Counted from the stretch's first letter, positions 21,640 to 32,864 are shown. The stretch: 64,000 nucleotides of DNA from Strongylocentrotus droebachiensis (GCA_035222895.1 JAVYIG010000174.1:62001-126000); one strand, 5' to 3'. The notes: generated by a model not told the origin, from the letters alone. Program-made: numbers and translations.

Positions 21640-22735
21640 TACAACTAAATATCATGCCACAGTACGGACTTAAAGACCCCCATCCGAGGCCAAAAATGAA
21701 ATAAACCCTTTATATATCTTCGGCGAGCGTGTGTACGGCGACGCTAGTTCACAAGTGTGCCCATACTTTGGCGCCTACGCGACAAGCTCTCGGCTAGAAT
21801 TTTCGCCTCAATGTCGACTACGGACTCCATAAGAGGTCTACACGAAAAGTCATAAACTTAAAAGCCGAGTGAACCATCGTTGACGCGTAGCTGGGAGGTG
21901 ATGGACAGTGAGGCGTTCTTTCGGCTTTTTGTGGAGTACTGAAAGGAAAAATGACGTTTACCCATATGTATTTGTATTCTAAGTCTACTTAGCTTTCCAT
22001 GGTTGTATTTTCATCTCGGATGGGGTCTTTACGAGAAAAGGAACGATGTGGGGGAAAGGGCCATTGCAAATTATGGCGTTGTTAGGGGGAGGGGGGGGGG
22101 GGGTCGTCCCAATCAACAATTCTCAGACAATCGTACATCGAGTAATTTATTTTCATCTTATAATCACGTACATCAGCAAAATTTGATTTTATGATCGTTC
22201 TGTCTTAACAACAACAACAACAACAAAATCCTTGAGACGAGTATACCGTCCGATTACATAACTTGCATCACCTAAATTCCAAATATAACATCAAGTCAGG
22301 TATTTCTAAGCATCAGTCATGTCATTACACCTTGTATAACAAATTAAACGGCAAAGATACACTGCAAGACTTTTAATTCATTTCGTCAAATGTAACAGAC
22401 TAACTTTAGTATACACATTATGAATACATTAAAAATAAAATCTCTTATTTCTAACAATTGTTTTGGGTCACAATCTGATGAAAAACTTTCATGCAATACA
22501 GTGTCTACACAAAAGTCATTCTTTAGATTTATTTCTTTCGTCCGTCCTGAACTTGTTTTATGCTTATGATTATATGCAAGAAATTGAAAATGGGACGCTA
22601 GATGATAACGTTTTGGAGGTTTTGGTTGCTATCCCAAAATGACATGTAGTCAAAAAACTGAAAGAAAACGTCAAATGAAATAAGAAATGACATGTATTCA
22701 ACAAACAAAAAGAAAAACATGAAATAAAATAAGAA
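21640..22735. other. Intergenic, nothing recognised
   Basis: A G-run lies at 22085-22101 and a short (CAA)n at 22206-22227. I see no gene. Confidence 0.5.
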
Positions 22736-22795
22736 ATATGATTGAATATAATAACGACTGCAGTCTACTGCAGTCGTTATTACATTCAATCATAT
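22736..22795. repeat. Near-perfect 28-bp inverted repeat (hairpin)
   Basis: The arms 22736-22763 and 22768-22795 are inverse copies with one mismatch and a TCTA spacer. The core is CGACTGCAG...CTGCAGTCG. It could extrude as a cruciform or be transcribed as a hairpin. It is not obviously the end of a larger element. Confidence 0.85.
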
Positions 22796-23399
22796 TAACT
22801 GATTCTGTTAATTTTCTAACAAAACTAAAAAGAAAACTCTTGTAATATTTCCGATAATCTATAACCTTTAATAATTATTTATGCTCAATAACACGTATCG
22901 TTAATTAAAATTATACGAAATGTGACCATGAATCGGATTCCAAAGTAGTGATCTCTGAGACTTTTGACTGACTCATAACGGTGTGACGGCGAATATAATC
23001 CCATCGTCGCCGGATATGATACCGTTACCGTTATCCGCTATCTATCTGGTGATCTTGACAAATAAACTAGCGCCACCTCATGAAACGGGCCAGGCTCGAA
23101 TTTGGCTACTTCCACCACTTTTTATCTTCTGTAATCATTTCAAGTTTTAAACATAATATTAAATATCTTGAAAGTTATTTAACCTGTAAATATAATCATG
23201 GTTAGTATGAACAATTTAGTGCTCTTAACCAAGCGATGAATGACCATCATCAACTCCGCCCAGCCAGCTTTGGCGACAAAATCAATTTCGTTGGAGAACA
23301 GTACCAAGTGCGTCACAAGTAAATAACAGCACAGTCGCGACGTTGTACGTCTTGGAGGGCATTTGAACAGCAATCCTTTTGAAGGAACATATCTAACTA
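22796..23399. other. Intergenic, nothing recognised
   Basis: No gene or repeat that I can support. Confidence 0.45.
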
Positions 23400-23905
23400 T
23401 GAATTCGAAAATGTAATAATACGACAAATTTATATAGCGCTTGTGACATAACAGTTTCGAAAAGCACTGCACACAAACCAAGATAACTTCAAGAAAAATA
23501 AAATATATTACTAATGGAATTAACAATACTTAAATTACCAAGAGTATTACCAACATGCCTGAACGAATTGACATTACTTTAATTTTATAAAAATCAAACA
23601 TTACTAACATTACTAAAGAAATTAAAATAACATGTAAATTCCTAGGAAAGTTAATATATTATATTACTGATAGCAACAACTTAATAACAATTGACATAAT
23701 TTAGGCATTGTAATACAAATTCACACTTATTTTATAGTTCTTGGGGTTGTTTTTGGAATAGATGAGTTTTTAGAATCTTTTTGAAAATGTCCGCGGTGGG
23801 TGAGTCCTAAATATGGGCGGGGAGAGTGTTCCAAAGAACAGGGGCACAGACTGAGAACGCCCTGTCATCATAGCGGCTGTGGGTGCGAGGACCACTATTA
23901 TGACT
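23400..23905 (-). mobile_element. LINE 3' end (RT tail and 3' UTR)
   Basis: The minus strand at 23745-23880 reads DRAFSVCAPVLWNTLP, then after one stop DSPTADIFKKILKTHLF. This is the C-terminal tail common to CR1/L2-type LINE proteins (DRAFS-x-x-AP-x-LWNSLP...FK-x-x-LKT-x-LF). The 3' side ends with AGCGCTATATAAATTTGTC, also seen near 1412-1426. It is a truncated relic. Confidence 0.75.
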
Positions 23906-24139
23906 TTATTTCCCCCAATGGACCTCAAATTAAAGCTTATCTGTACTAGTTTACAGGAGGGATTATACCGCCCTGCAATGTCACTGAACAGGTGGTTATC
24001 TCATCAACTCAGCTCTCAATTAACATAAGAAAATGGGATCATGGGGGACAAATGGTCACCGATTAGGCGTTGTTTGTTATATAGAGGGCACAAGTAACTA
24101 CAAGAAGTGCAGTGGGCCTTTAAGTTGAAAGCTCCTATC

Positions 24140-24320
24140 TTAGCCCGGCAATGAGGTTTTTTGGAAAATTATTTATCCATATTTGCCACTCTCCATTCAG
24201 GTGTAAATGGGTACCTGGCAATTGATGGGGTATTAATTACCGCAGGGCCTTCAGGAAGACGAGCCTTGGAGCTGATGAGGCTTCCCGGGGTAAACAAAAT
24301 TATTAGTATTATTATCATCA
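24140..24320 (+). mobile_element. SINE-like repeat
   Basis: It contains TTTGCCACTCTCCATTCAGG and TGTAAATGGGTACC, shared with the tRNA-headed SINE at 61.26-61.41 kb, and ends in ATTATTAGTATTATTATC, a simple-repeat tail. The tRNA-like head is not evident in this copy. Confidence 0.55.
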
Positions 24321-24539
24321 TTACAACGGTCAGGTCTTAAATTGTGCGCGTACCATCAATTCACTTAACCAACCCAGAGAACGGAAAAGTTTGAAACACC
24401 TTCTTCTCCCGATCCAAACTGAACGCTCTCCAATCTCTTGGTACATCGTGTTCCGAAAGAAACTGAATGGGATGACGTCCTATCAGTTTGTTGGAAAGTT
24501 TCACTTGTGTGCGAGATTTAAACATGCATTTGTAATGGA

Positions 24540-24786
24540 ATTCCATCGATTGGGCATCCTTAATTTTGGAGACAGTACGAAACGCTACAAAGATTAGTTT
24601 CCGTGTCTCCGAGATTTTCAGAAGGTCAATGATTGGTTGTACCCCTGAAGAGCTGTTTTGTCAAAGACATTCACAAAAAGAAAGTCATCAAAACAGAATT
24701 GAATAGTGTCAGAAAGTAAATCAAAAGAAGGTTTCCAGACAAAGGTGTCCAGAAATTAGCCGTTATAAGAAATTAATCGTAGCTTG
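24540..24786 (-). pseudogene. Receptor relic: TM6-TM7 end of a GPCR gene of this array
   Basis: Minus strand 24535-24640 reads VQPIIDLLKISETRKLIFVAF (with one extra residue beyond, R), matching VQPVIYLLSNSEARKLCLVAFR of the neighbouring alpha1 gene. Further upstream, fragments of ATI..FLITANF and VWK match the TM6 segment FATILFLTANFCLVWTP, with stops and indels between. The homology with 24841-25030 holds at DNA level along its length. So this is the decayed 3' end of one more receptor, same strand, ending 15 bp beyond the alpha1 stop. It marks the left end of the receptor array. Confidence 0.75.
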
Positions 24787-24800
24787 CTTTAGAGCAGAAT

Positions 24801-25838
24801 TCAAGTTATGCTATTAAAATGTATAGGACACTTACGGAAAGCTACTAAGCACAGTTTCCGTGCTTCCGAGTTTGACAGCAGGTAAATGACTGGCTGCACC
24901 CATGTATAGCTTCCAGACAGCGTGCCAAATATGTTGATATAGATGGGATGCAACGGCACCAAGGCATTGATGACAACTGGCGTCCAGACAAGACAGAAAT
25001 TGGCCGTTAGAAAAAGAATCGTGGCGAATCCTTTCATTCCTCTCCTGCGCGGTCGATCATGGTTCATGCCGGGAGCACGACCGACATCGACCTGGTGACT
25101 TGTAGATGGCTCTCCACGTTCACTGCCCGTCGCATTTTCGCCACGACTTGAGTGTACAGTAGGGCGGGAATTCTCGGAAGGTCCGATGCCTTTTCTCAAC
25201 TGACGAGCTATGAGCAGTAGTCTGATGTTCAATGAAGACGTGATGACTACCGTCGCGCAAATGTGAAATAGTTTGAAAATCGTATGCACTATTGACGCCC
25301 ATTTAGCTTTTGCGCTGACATCCTGAGCCAAACAACGTTCTATTAATAGTTTCATCATGGGAGAAGCAGGGATTGGTAGATAAAACCCACATAGGAGCAT
25401 TATCGCCAGAAACGTTATTGTTAGAGTAAAATAAAATCTAGATTTGGTCACAATTGTGTAATAGCGCAGCGGTCTTGAGACGAGGAGATACAGATTGAGA
25501 CATATTCCACAGAGGCAAGTCATTACGGAAATGAGGGAGACATTATACACGAAGGGAAACGCTAAACTTATGGCGGCACATGCCTTTTGGGTCTTTTCCA
25601 CAGAGAACCACAAAATAACCCACAGGTTCCAACTGATACCCAAAACCATGTCCGATACAGCTAGACACTGGTAGAGGATTCGCATGTACTCCTAGAGCTC
25701 GTGTTGGTGTATGATGACAACTAGGACAATGGCATTCAAAATCACACAGAGGAAAATGATTGATATCTTATAGATTACAGGCTCTTTGTCAGGACTAACA
25801 ACGATTGTATGGTTTACCATGTTCATAACTTCCGTCAT
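24801..25838 (-). pseudogene. Receptor alpha1: rhodopsin-class GPCR, full length but for one in-frame TAG
   Basis: From ATG at 25838 the frame has 345 codons and one TAG at codon 49 (25692-25694), where relatives have CAG (LQEYMRILYQ). The open part from Met52 covers TM2 to the tail. It has a TM2 Asp in LAVSDMVLG, TM3 Cys in KAC, NLYLLVSRPLRYY in place of DRY, ECL2 ERCLAQD, TM6 FCLVWTP and TM7 QPVIYLLSNSEARK. The long third loop is basic (RPRRRGMKGF). The first Met of relatives (KMATT) is ATT here, but an in-frame ATG follows five codons on. With one stop only it could be a young pseudogene, a null allele or an error; readthrough or a downstream start at Met52 would lose TM1. Ligand unknown. 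Confidence 0.85.
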
Positions 25839-26421
25839 TATGGTAGTAGCAATCTTACAGGACAAACCTTATAGATACTCGATCAACACGGTCTAAATTT
25901 CGTGCGAGTTCTTATGAAACCGAATGACGGTTAGTAATATGGAAGGGCTGTACAAAACTGTTCAATTTATTCCAAATTCAACATAATCATGAACGCCTTG
26001 TTTTCTTTGAAGCCAAGCAGTTTCTGAGACATGTCGAGCTTGAAAAGCAGCTAATGGAAGTGTGAGAAAAAAATAGTGCTGGCTTTTATTGTATGTCATG
26101 AATGCTTATTGTTAGTGTTCAATTAGTGGACCCCGTGATGGTGATGACAATTGTCAACATTAATGGAGTTACATGAACGACCATTGCGTGTGCCTGAATG
26201 AAGGTTGTTTCCCACGACACGACTGTGGCGGTACAAAGCGCTGCCATGTTTCTTCTTCTTTTTCCTGCTTTGTTGGTTTTAATTAAGCAATTAGTCAGAG
26301 TTGACTCTTTTAGCCCGAAAATGTCTTTAATGTACATGTGTATACAAATATAAAATAAAGTATACCCGTCTTCTGTCACATAATTTCACTTTTATTCACT
26401 TTCTTTTTCCTTTCTTTTTGC

Positions 26422-26932
26422 TCATTATATGAATTTGCTTTCACTAGCTGCCTGCCGTAGCAACAAACGGAATTAACAAAAGACCTAACTCCGTTTCGTT
26501 GACGATCAGCCATAGACGAAAGACTTCATGCATGGCTGATTTTCATCGAAACGGAGTTAAGTCTTTTGTCAATTCTGCTTGTTGCTACGGCAGACGGCCA
26601 GTGAAAACGAACTTGCAAGCATCACTTTTAACAAACAGAACTTTGTTATTCCTGGCTCATTTTTCCTGATTGAGGTGTGATATGAAAGGGCAGATACTGA
26701 ACCTTCTAGAAATATGATTTTCTCTTTGAAATTCAGATACCGTCCGCCAAATGACTTTTTGGTTTCCTCTCTTCAAATTGATTTTAATCGCTCATGCGTG
26801 AAATATGAGTTGCATCAAATGAAAGAAGAGGATCTAAGCTTTACAAATATGTGTCATTTATTCATTATAATTGTGATTAAGTCATGATAAAACATCGATA
26901 ATTCTCGGTTTCTTTTTTTCTGGGACGCGCTG
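26422..26932. mobile_element. Palindromic Tc1/mariner-like MITE, left arm truncated (copy 2)
   Basis: It holds the palindrome centre (GCCTGCCGTAGCAACAAAC and its inverse) and the full right arm, ending TTTCTGGGACGCGCTG followed by TA. The outer left arm is missing. The same spot in the other two cassettes (near 37980 and 53760) reads GCAAATATATAACAG, an empty TA-rich site, so the insertion followed the cassette split. Confidence 0.85.
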
Positions 26933-27039
26933 TATAACAGATTCTCAATGGCCATTCAAAGTTCAAAGCTCAAATTTGTATTTCCATTTTCAACAAGTAA
27001 AATACAAATTATAAACTGTATATAATTACCCCACCCCCG

Positions 27040-27235
27040 TATGACAATCACCCCCCCCCCCGTCTCCCCGAGGACAACTACCACCCGAAAAAAATATTCT
27101 CGGGGGCTGGTTGTCCTTGGTTTCCCTGGGGGAGGGGGGAAGGGGTAATTGTCCTAGGGGGTAATTTTCCAGGGGGTTATTGTCCTTGAGGGGTAGTTTT
27201 CCAGGGGTTAATTTTTCGGGAGATAGTTGTCCTGA
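27040..27235. repeat. G-run minisatellite, about 18-22 bp units, partly inverted
   Basis: GGGGTAATTGTCC, GGGGTTATTGTCC, GGGGTAGTTTTCC and GGGGTTAATTTTTC follow one another, and the left side carries inverse-sense CCCC-GAGGACAACTACC units. Copies lie at about 38080-38330 and 53865-54115. Open frames across them are low-complexity. Confidence 0.8.
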
Positions 27236-27950
27236 TACGGCCTATTCCGTATAAAACAATTAAAAAATAGAAAAGGAGCAAAAACTTACTATACCTGAGC
27301 ATGATATTGTCACGCAATCTTTACAGCTAGGTGGTCTGGCACAATTTCAAAAGTTTCCAAGAGCCAAGTAGAAGGTAGATGTATCAAAATGAATGTTGGA
27401 CGAATGATAGCCAAAGTGGTTATTCAACCATCAATTATTGAAACGGGAAGGTAGTAATGACACTTATACAAAATGAATTCATGGTTAGCATTAGATAAGC
27501 CAGTAGCCGTTACAAGAAGGGGGCAGATCCCTTGGGTATAGCATTATTGTATGATCCAAATTGACAGCGGACAACGAAAAAGTTCAGTTAGCGTTTAGCC
27601 CTAGACAGATTACTTGTTGGCAAACCACCGTAATTTTTTAGGGGGTGGACGATTCCAACATTTTACCTCTTAAACTTCAACAGTAAACTATTCTTAAAAA
27701 AAGCAGAAAATTTGAAATGAAATCGGACAAAAATTGAGAAAGTTATGAAATTTTGAACGTTTTATGGGCACTTCAAATTGGCTGAATCGGCAGTGTCACT
27801 CTGTCGAAGAACTGGACAACTTTCCCATTTATTTCGACACACAATTATTCAAAATATATGACTCGGCAAGGTCTTTTCTTCTAGACTTTAACTTTTGATA
27901 ATCTGCTACCCACTATATATTTTGAGACGTGCCCCAAAGGAGAAGAGAAA

Positions 27951-28508
27951 ACCCTTTTCACACCGGATCCGCGTAGAGTTGCGTAGTGTGGCGTACCGAC
28001 TACGCCGAAATTGAGCTGCGTATTCATGAACAAAAATGTTGCTTCGGCGTAGTCCCTGCGTAGCTTATGTGTATGCTGGCGTACGATGGCGTAAGGTTAC
28101 GTACCCTGTGCACTGCGTACCTGAAAATGTTGCTTCGGCGTAGGGTTGCGTACATTTACGTAGGCCTGGCGTACAGGTTTGCTTACGGTTGCGTACGGTT
28201 GCTTATTGTTTGAGCAAGCTTTTACTGCTTCGTTGGACTGGCGTAGGGTAGTGTACTGCTGCGTAGGCTTGGCGTACAGTAGCGTAGTGTTGCGTATACT
28301 TGCGTACACATTGCGTACTTTCTGCGTATAGTGTTTACGCCGAAGGTACGCGAAAAATTTAAACATGTTTAATTTTGTGCGTCTATCTCGCGTACCCATT
28401 TGCGTCCCTTGTACAGTTACGTAGGCTGGCGTAGGGTAGCGTACGCTCGGCGTAGTCGGTACGCAACACTACGCAACTCTACGCAAGGCTCGGTGTGAAA
28501 GCCCCTTT
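27951..28508. mobile_element. MITE with ~55-bp inverted ends and dense GCGTAC/GGCGTAG words
   Basis: The left end is CCCTTTTCACACCGGATCC and the right end is the inverse of AAAGGGGCTTTCACACCGAG. Both continue GCGTAGAGTTGCGTAGTGT and then GCGTACCGACTACGCC. The inside has dozens of short words GCGTAC, GCGTAG and GGCGTA. The matching place in cassette 2 (near 39068) is an empty site, CGCGCTTAGGAG, so this insertion is private to cassette 1. Ends of this style (GGGGCTTTCACACCG) suggest a hAT-type element; this is an inference. A 100-codon minus-strand frame inside is a by-product of the words. Confidence 0.88.
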
Positions 28509-29035
28509 AGGAGAAAAACAAAAATGTATTACATTATGGTACACGACAAACGGGAGAGTTGTCCGTGAATGCGTTTTAATCTACTGACCAAATTGTCAAT
28601 TTGCGATTCGCATAGATTTAGTGATCTCATCTTTGAAACACTCATAACTTTGTATTATTGGACCGATTTATTTCAAGCTGTCGTTTATGCAGTTGGTGAT
28701 TCATATATACAACTCTATACCTGTGGCTATTAGGGCTATGATTATTGAAATATTTTCGTTTACAAATTTAGAAAACCTTTTTAACAAAATAATGTTATCA
28801 TGTCAATATCCATCATCAATTATCAGGTAATACGGCAGGTACTAAGATGCTATTTTTCAGCGTTTCAATGTTTCGACAAACTTGATAAAAATTGGTGTTT
28901 AATGCCAATTTCATGGACAACACGGAAAAGCTACCTTTAACAAAAATTCAACCATCAGCTTTCTCGTGGGCAATTCATTTTTTCATCGTTCTCGATCGTT
29001 TGTAATAAATCTTTCAATCTCTAAATGTAATCTAA

Positions 29036-30074
29036 TCAATTTATCAGACACTTCCTAAAAGACACACAACACATTCTTCTTGCCTCAGAGTTTGTTAGGA
29101 GGTAAATGATAGGCTGTACCCATGGAAAGCTCCCTGAAATCGTGTCCAAGACATTCGTCAAAGTCGGAGGCAACGGTGTCACATAGTAAATCATATAAGG
29201 TGTCCAGACCATACAGAAAGTGGCCGTCGTTAGTAGAATTGTGGCAAATCCTTTCATCCCTCTCCTGCGTGGTCGATGACGGTTCATGTTGAGATCAAGT
29301 ACGACATCGATTTGAAGATTCCCTGGCGATTTGATAGGATCGTGATCTGTAGAATTACGCGGATTAATGTCTGTACGATTGATTCGGATAGTAGGGAGAG
29401 CGTGTCCCCAAGGTCCTACTGCATTTCGTAATTGACGAGCAATAAGTAGTAATCGAATATTCAATATTGATGTGATGACAATTGTTGCACAAATAGGAAT
29501 TATTTGAAAACTCGTGTGCACTGTTGACGTCCATGTAGCCTTTGCCCTGAGATCTTGAGTTACACAACGTTCCGTCAAGAGTTTTCATAAACGGTGAAGA
29601 TAGAATTGGGAGATATATTCCACAAATTAGCTATATCAACAGAAAGACGGATAAAATTGCAAAGTAAAATCTTGTTCTGGTCACAATCGTGTAGTATCGT
29701 AGTGGTCTCGAGACAAGGAGGTATAGGTTCAAACTGATTCCGCAGAGACATGCCATTACGGAAATATATAGAACATGGAACACATAGGGAAAAGTCATGC
29801 TCAGGATGTAGCAAGTGACCTTCGTGTTGTCAATTGAAAACCAGAGAAGTAGCCAGACGTTCCAATTAATTCCTAAAACAATGTCTGCTACATCAAGAAT
29901 CTGATAAAGAATTCTCATGTATTCTTGGATCTCGATTTGATGTTTAATAACAACCAAGACGATCGCATTCAGAATCAAGCTCAGACAAACCGAGACAATT
30001 TTAACAGCTTCCTGTTGTAATGTGCTTATGCCGACTGTACTATTTACCGTAGTTAATGCTTCTGTAGGGGCCAT
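29036..30074 (-). pseudogene. Receptor beta1: rhodopsin-class GPCR pseudogene
   Basis: The N-terminal half (ATG at 30074, MAPTEALTTV...) is open through TM1 to TM4 and stops at TAG 29631-29633, where beta2 and beta3 have ATG (LLIMLICG). About 45 bp on, an extra A near 29585 (AAAACTCTT for AAACTCTT) shifts the frame. The C-terminal half (29036-29578 and a little beyond) then reads in another frame through ECL2 ERCVTQD, TM5, VWTPYMIYY and QPIIYLLTNSEARR. The total of 1039 bp is one base over the intact 1038 of beta3. It has the family's NLY in place of DRY. Two lesions make it a clear pseudogene, though still highly recognisable. Confidence 0.92.
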
Positions 30075-30243
30075 TTTACAAGATGAATTCTGTATATGCT
30101 AGTATACGTGTTTGTTGCATGCAATCGTAAGAGGATTAGAAGTATTGTATAAGGGTACACTCTTTTCTGGCTATCGGTGTTTTTTCTTATCACGACCAAG
30201 CAAGGCGGTCTCTTAAAATTGTGAAAGATGCATGAAACAGACA

Positions 30244-31380
30244 ATACAACCTAAACCTGAAACGGCAAATGAAAATGAAAATCTTTAGCACGCGTCTGAG
30301 GTAAATTTCTTAATTTGGGTTATCGTAACATCGCTAGGAATATAAGTAACCATGGAAACAAAGGGATCTAAACGATTGAGATGAATCATTAAATTCATGA
30401 TTATATTAAGTGAGAAATTGACAGCTTGATTGATTATTCTACTTAATAACTAAGGAACCATCAACAAACACCCGGCGACCGCTGTCCATCCGGAAAGTTT
30501 TGTTCGACAGAACTTTGAGAGATAGCCTGTATTTCCCACATCATTAGCAGGACTGCCTCAGATATTAGCACGTTTGTGTACATATTCATTATTTGTATGG
30601 AAAACGTCATCGATATTAAGTGAGTAATTGACAGCTTAATTAATGTTTCTGCTCTACTAATAAATCATCGACAAACACAGGGCAGCCGCTACATTCTTTA
30701 AACGAGTTCTTTTTTTCCACAAAGCTTTGAGAGCTCGTCTGTATTTCTTACATTTTCAATATGACTGCCTCAATTTTTTAGCATGTTTGGAACAAATTCG
30801 TTATTGTTATCATCAACTTCATCAAGATATATTATGAATTGTATGCAGTTGAATCATATATATGAAACAGACTATACAGAAAAACATGTAGAGTGCTGTT
30901 AATTATCAAAGGAAGTCAAAACTTGCTCTCGAAAACTCATTCATTCACAAAAAATATGCATCCAATGAAGCGGGGCTTGATTATATTGGTCAATTATAAA
31001 TGATTCTCATTCCCGTGGTTCACATTTTATTCACTAAAAACTATTTCATCGTATTGTACCTTCACAACAATTCCTGTAATGCAGTTTCTGTGATATTTCA
31101 ACATGAGAAGATGAGAGATAAAAACGAACACGCCTGACTTGGTCAAGTTACGTATACAGAATGGTCTTTATTATTAGATGGTCTTAGAGCGGCATCACCT
31201 ACTGCATGGTGGGATCTGCGAAGGCTCATGTAAGACTAAAGTTACATGTACATACAAAAGTTAGAGTTAATTAACACTTCCAACAATCCCTTTACTTCCT
31301 TTTAAATGGTAAACGTGCTACTTGAAACTAGTGTTCCGTCAAATACCGTCTTTTTGTCATATAAGAAACACCACACAGGG
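30244..31380. promoter_or_regulatory. Conserved upstream block of the array, copy at beta1
   Basis: From GCAAATGAAAATGAAAATC through GCGGCATCACCTACTGCATG and ACTTCCTTTTAAATGG this DNA is homologous to the block upstream of gamma1 (33615-34740), though the genes differ. It contains CACGCCTGACTTGGTCAAG, found five times in the window (near 31126, 34503, 41635, 45335, 50237). It lies 5' of beta1 and 3' of gamma1. Shared position and retention suggest a promoter or enhancer role, but common descent by duplication alone could explain it. Confidence 0.45.
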
Positions 31381-31739
31381 GCTCTTTATACATGCGTCAA
31401 CAAGACACGTCTGTTTTTTAAAAGGGAGTGTAGTCTGACTAGACTACGTGTCTTTCTAATGGCCTGACTCGGGACCAATCGGACGGCGAGACCACAGCAA
31501 TCATGACTGTGCGTGCAACATATGCGAAACTGAAGCGTGAGGAGAACTTCGGTCTGTTTCGCGAACGCTGACCATGTAGAGATTAAGTCGCAGACTACCA
31601 TTCATCATGTCCATTCGTATATACGTGCAGTTATCCAAAAGAAGATGTAGATGGCTTTAACCAGTATTTGCCAAGCTACACTTCCTTTAAAACTGCATCT
31701 TATTTGGTCTATAGTGTGCGTTCACCTACCCGAATGTCT

Positions 31740-32813
31740 TCAATTAACGCTTGTGAAGTCGGTTAGTCTTGAAGCAACGTGGCGGAAAGCTATCAAACAC
31801 AATCCCCTCGCTTCGGAGCTCGTCAGCAAGTAAATAATGGGTTCTAACCACGTAAAGCATCCTGACAAAATATCCAAGATATTTTGTACCTCAGGATGTA
31901 ACGGTGCTAAATAGATGATCACAGTAGGTGTCCAAACAACACAGAAAATAACCGTTATAAAGAAAATTGTGGCGAACCCTTTCATTACTCTTCTGCTTGG
32001 TCTATTAAGGTTCATGTCGTGATCAGGAACGACATCATTTTGTGTCTTTACTTGCGCTTTACCACTACCACGCTCTGTACAAGGAGAGTTCGTCGTCACT
32101 TCTTCTTTATTAACAGGGACAGTACTGCGAAAGTTTTCAAAATGTCTGACCGAATTTCTCAAGTGACGCGCTATGAGTAGTATGCGAAAATTCAACATTG
32201 ATGTAATGACCAGTGTTGCACAAATAGGAACTATTTGATAGCCGGTGTGAACTATAGACGTCCATTTCGTGTTTGAGCTTGTATCTTGGGCCAAGCAACG
32301 TTCCGTCAAGAGTTTTATGAAGGGTGACTGTGGAATTGGTAGATATATCCCACAGCCAAGGATAATCACTAAAAAGGTCGTCACAAGAGTAAAGTAAAAT
32401 CTTGTTCTGGTCACAATCGTGTAATATCGTAGTGGTCTCGTAACAAGGAGATAAAGATTAAAACTTACCCCACAGAGGCAAGCCATTACGGATATGTACG
32501 ATACGTGATACGCGAAAGGAAACACCATACTTATAATGGTACAAAACTCTTTACTTTTGGCTGGTGAATACCATAAAATGATCCAAATACTCCAACTGAT
32601 TCCTAACAGCATATCCGCTACTGCAAGGACCTGGTAAAGAATACGCATGTATTCTTGGAGATCATTTTGGCGTTTGATAACGACTAAGACCATCGTATTT
32701 AAAATCACGCAGAGAAAAGTTGTCAAAATTCGAACTGTTTCACCCGTCGGGCCACCACTACCTGCCGCAACGTTGGTATCGTTAATCATGCTCAAAGCTT
32801 CTGTAGTCGCCAT
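31740..32813 (-). CDS. Receptor gamma1: intact rhodopsin-class GPCR, 357 aa
   Basis: An unbroken frame of 357 codons from ATG at 32813 (KMATTEALSM); the frame is open further upstream but has no better Met. The short N-terminus carries a sequon (NDT, residue 11). Features in order: TM1 Asn39 (VILNTMVLVV), TM2 Asp67 (LAVADMLLG), TM3 Cys91, NLY at 119-121 instead of DRY followed by LLVTRPLRYY, ECL2 Cys173 (ERCLAQD), TM5 without the usual Pro, a ~60-residue basic third loop, TM6 FCVVWTP and TM7 EPIIY instead of NPxxY, then SSEARGLCL. It likely sits in the plasma membrane of a sensory or other cell and couples to a G protein in an unusual way; ligand unknown. A conserved TATCTACAG about 20 bp before ATG may be a 3' splice site of a 5' UTR intron. 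Confidence 0.93.
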   Translation of the reverse strand: MATTEALSMINDTNVAAGSGGPTGETVRILTTFLCVILNTMVLVVIKRQNDLQEYMRILYQVLAVADMLLGISWSIWIILWYSPAKSKEFCTIISMVFPFAYHVSYISVMACLCGVSFNLYLLVTRPLRYYTIVTRTRFYFTLVTTFLVIILGCGIYLPIPQSPFIKLLTERCLAQDTSSNTKWTSIVHTGYQIVPICATLVITSMLNFRILLIARHLRNSVRHFENFRSTVPVNKEEVTTNSPCTERGSGKAQVKTQNDVVPDHDMNLNRPSRRVMKGFATIFFITVIFCVVWTPTVIIYLAPLHPEVQNILDILSGCFTWLEPIIYLLTSSEARGLCLIAFRHVASRLTDFTSVN

Positions 32814-32864
32814 TTTGAAGAACACACCCTGTAGATACTCAGAGTTCAAACTATTAAAACAAAA

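Larger units (their letters stand above)
25839..29035. repeat. Alpha-beta spacer, cassette 1 (with two private MITEs)
   Basis: This spacer is homologous to 37299-39627 and 53085-55370. Shared parts include a block with CGACTGTGGCGGTACAAAGC, a G-run minisatellite (27040-27235), the sequence around GACAGCGGACAACGAAAAAG, and a foldback-like repeat at 27640-28680 that is older than the cassette duplication. Cassette 1 alone carries MITEs at 26422-26932 and 27951-28508. It lacks about 115 bp found at 37605-37720. No gene seen. Confidence 0.8.

Noticed and set aside
28097-28399. 100-codon minus-strand frame with YATVS/YVNVR repeats
   Set aside because: It is produced by the GCGTAC/GCGTAG word array of the MITE at 27951-28508.
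29364-29814. Frames overlapping beta1 in another phase (also 39998-40405, 55741-56148 and 58561-58968)
   Set aside because: They are out-of-frame shadows of the receptor coding sequence; their apparent conservation comes from the real frame.
31740-32849. Longer start for gamma1 (12 extra residues before KMATTEAL)
   Set aside because: The extra codons begin with TTG, not ATG. The next codons match the putative splice acceptor TATCTACAG. All relatives start at MATTE.
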